Of a DNA stretch of 7,233 nucleotides, positions 6,199 through 7,233 are shown one piece after another. The notes under the pieces are model-generated. The model made no database searches. It was not told where the DNA came from and saw nothing but the letters and a program-made list of their open reading frames with translations. The stretch is from NCBI GenBank assembly GCA_003447515.1, contig DLZA01000019.1:1-7233 (forward strand), read 5' to 3'. Numbering within the stretch: position 1 is the stretch's first letter; every line of letters begins with the position of its first letter. Made by a program: the position numbers and the translations under genes. This DNA comes from Paracoccaceae bacterium. Lineage in GTDB: Bacteria > Pseudomonadota > Alphaproteobacteria > Rhodobacterales > Rhodobacteraceae.

Positions 6199-7002
6199 GT
6201 GAACGATGCAATGAATTGGAATGCAAAATCAAAAATTGCCCAGAAAATTGTGACGGAAGCAAGTACGCTGGCCTTGGAGCATTTTGATAATATATCCAGC
6301 CTGCAGATCGAGCAAAAAGGTCATCAAGATTTTTTAAGCCAAGCCGATAAAGCTGTAGAAGCTTTTATTCGCGAAAAGCTTGATTTGCATTTCCCTGATG
6401 ATGGGATTGTAGGAGAAGAAGATAAAAGAAAGCCAAGTAAATCTGGTTTTACATGGGTGATTGATCCTATTGATGGAACAGCTAATTTTATTAAAGGTAT
6501 TCCCGCATGGGTAGTCGTTCTAGCAGGTGTTTATGAAGATAAAGTAGCAATAGGAATAATTTTTGATGCATGCCATAATGAAATGTTTTCAGCTATTGTG
6601 AACCAAGGGGCTTTCCTCAATGGCAAGCGGATACCACCTCTTGGCGAAGGGCTGTTGAAAGAGGGAAGCGTTGGAGTTGGATTTTCTAATTGCGCTTCCA
6701 CGAAATGGACCATCAGTATCATAAGCCAAATTTTAGATGAAGGAGGCGTTTTTCAACGGAATGCATCCGGTGCCCTTTCACTCGCCTATGTAGCTACAGG
6801 TCGTTTATTAGGCTACGTAGAAGAATATATGAATGCTTGGGATTGCTTGGCTGGGCAGTTACTTGTCGCTGAAGCCGGGGGTGTTATCGAATTGCAATCA
6901 GCCAATGCAATGATTGAAAATGGAGGTGAGGTCATTGTCGGTGTTCCGGGTATTTTTGAAAAACTTCTTGAAATATCTCGAAAGGCTAAGATGCTGGTAT
7001 AA
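6199..7002 (+). CDS. Inositol-monophosphatase-family phosphatase
   Basis: This 267-residue Mg-dependent phosphatase has the usual family length. Metal and catalytic residues are intact: VGEED (71-75, with the metal-binding Glu), WVIDPIDGTANF (86-97, with Asp89, Asp92 and Thr94) and NAWDCLAGQLLVAEAGG (212-228, with Asp215). GALSLAYVATGRL (191-203) is the conserved segment before the last motif. Substrates in the family include myo-inositol phosphate, histidinol phosphate, fructose bisphosphate, PAP and, for AccG of Ti plasmids, a sugar phosphate, so sequence alone does not fix the substrate. The GTG at 6199 lies 2 bp after the previous stop and has no clear ribosome site. ATG 6211, four codons in, is an equally possible start. 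The tight spacing implies co-transcription with the phosphoesterase gene. No terminator is visible downstream. Confidence 0.92.
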   Translation: MNDAMNWNAKSKIAQKIVTEASTLALEHFDNISSLQIEQKGHQDFLSQADKAVEAFIREKLDLHFPDDGIVGEEDKRKPSKSGFTWVIDPIDGTANFIKGIPAWVVVLAGVYEDKVAIGIIFDACHNEMFSAIVNQGAFLNGKRIPPLGEGLLKEGSVGVGFSNCASTKWTISIISQILDEGGVFQRNASGALSLAYVATGRLLGYVEEYMNAWDCLAGQLLVAEAGGVIELQSANAMIENGGEVIVGVPGIFEKLLEISRKAKMLV

Positions 7003-7029
7003 GCATCTGCCAATTCGTGAAAACATTAG

Positions 7030-7071
7030 CACAATCCGCGTGCCGGGGGTCAAGTTTCTCCTCCGCTACCA
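7030..7071 (+). pseudogene. Degenerate 3' fragment of a tRNA-Met (CAT) gene, possible att site
   Basis: The stretch can be laid out as the 3' half of a tRNA. It shows a relic of the anticodon loop (CACAA), anticodon-stem strand TCCGC (7035-7039), variable loop GTGCC (7040-7044), T-stem GGGGG (7045-7049), a T-loop with one T missing (TCAAGT), T-stem TTCTC, acceptor strand CTCCGCT (7061-7067), discriminator A and CCA (7069-7071). It matches the alphaproteobacterial elongator tRNA-Met 3' half as I remember it (...TCCGCGTGTCGGGGG... and CTCCGCTACCA), apart from a few substitutions and one deletion. No 5' half precedes it, so it is not a functional gene. Fragments running from the anticodon loop to CCA are typical footprints of tyrosine-recombinase integration. 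Confidence 0.65.
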
Positions 7072-7178
7072 TTTCAATTTATTTCAATGATTTAAAGTTT
7101 AGAGCATGGCTTATTGTCCGTAGCGCACTTATTTAAACAAAATGGATTGGAAACGCTGAGTTGAACAAAATATCTTTA

Positions 7179-7202
7179 GCATAATAGTCTTCAAACACAG
7201 TG
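7179..7202 (+). repeat. 24-bp imperfect direct repeat, right copy, overlapping a 15-bp palindrome
   Basis: This copy matches 1-24 at 21 of 24 positions. Here the repeat runs into a perfect palindrome, CAAACACaGTGTTTG (7192-7206), with 7-bp arms around one base; the left copy keeps only the inner CACaGTG of it. The surrounding stretch 7072-7233 contains no gene I can support, only AT-rich sequence with a short tandem ATTTCAAT (7071-7078 and 7081-7088). Confidence 0.5.
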
Positions 7203-7233
7203 TTTGTGTATTGGTAGACTTTTTTGTGCGAGA

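Noticed and set aside
7003..7029. Intrinsic terminator after the phosphatase gene
   Set aside because: No stem-loop followed by a T-run is visible. The only hairpin-like element nearby is the T-arm relic of the tRNA fragment.
1..7233. CRISPR array, insertion sequence or phage genes
   Set aside because: There are no regularly spaced repeats, and no transposase, integrase or phage protein is visible in any frame.

Overview
The window carries one compact, complete nutrient-uptake locus on AT-leaning, gene-dense DNA. The organism is most likely a marine-type alphaproteobacterium with modest GC content, possibly from the Rhodobacterales or a relative. This rests on the style of the proteins and on a tRNA-Met 3' remnant that matches the alphaproteobacterial elongator tRNA-Met as I remember it. 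It is an inference, not a database result.

Layout: positions 1-107 may hold the last 34 codons of a gene entering from the left. Positions 186-1307 (minus strand) encode a ROK-family repressor. A 148-bp divergent regulatory region (1308-1455) separates it from a plus-strand cluster: an ABC ATPase (1456-2499), two permeases (2496-3350 and 3347-4174) and a periplasmic binding protein (4209-5312). A strong GC-rich hairpin follows (5330-5359), then a DUF1868/2H-phosphoesterase-like protein (5390-6196) and an inositol-monophosphatase-family phosphatase (6199-7002). The two permease starts lie in ATGA overlaps with the preceding stops, and the last two genes are 2 bp apart, so the six plus-strand genes look like one transcription unit. 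The non-coding right flank (7003-7233) holds a degenerate 3' piece of a tRNA-Met gene and a copy of a 24-bp repeat that also starts the window.

How it may work: the transporter belongs to the Pot/Fbp-like group, which takes up small charged organic solutes. Its operon partners are a predicted phosphodiesterase or cyclic phosphodiesterase and a Mg-dependent sugar/inositol-phosphate phosphatase. The most economical reading is import of a phosphorylated polyol or sugar (a phosphodiester or cyclic phosphate), ring opening or diester cleavage, then dephosphorylation. A ROK protein that senses a sugar-like ligand would control the cluster. The logic resembles the agrocinopine (acc) operon of Ti plasmids, but several parts are non-homologous. 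The substrate cannot be read from sequence.

Regulation is unusually legible. Two 23-bp operator-like palindromes (TTATTAC-N9-GTAATAA) lie 25 bp apart inside a nearly mirror-symmetric 48-bp element that also contains two opposing, overlapping sigma70-like promoters. The tRNA remnant suggests that the locus sits at the right end of a genomic island integrated at a tRNA-Met gene.
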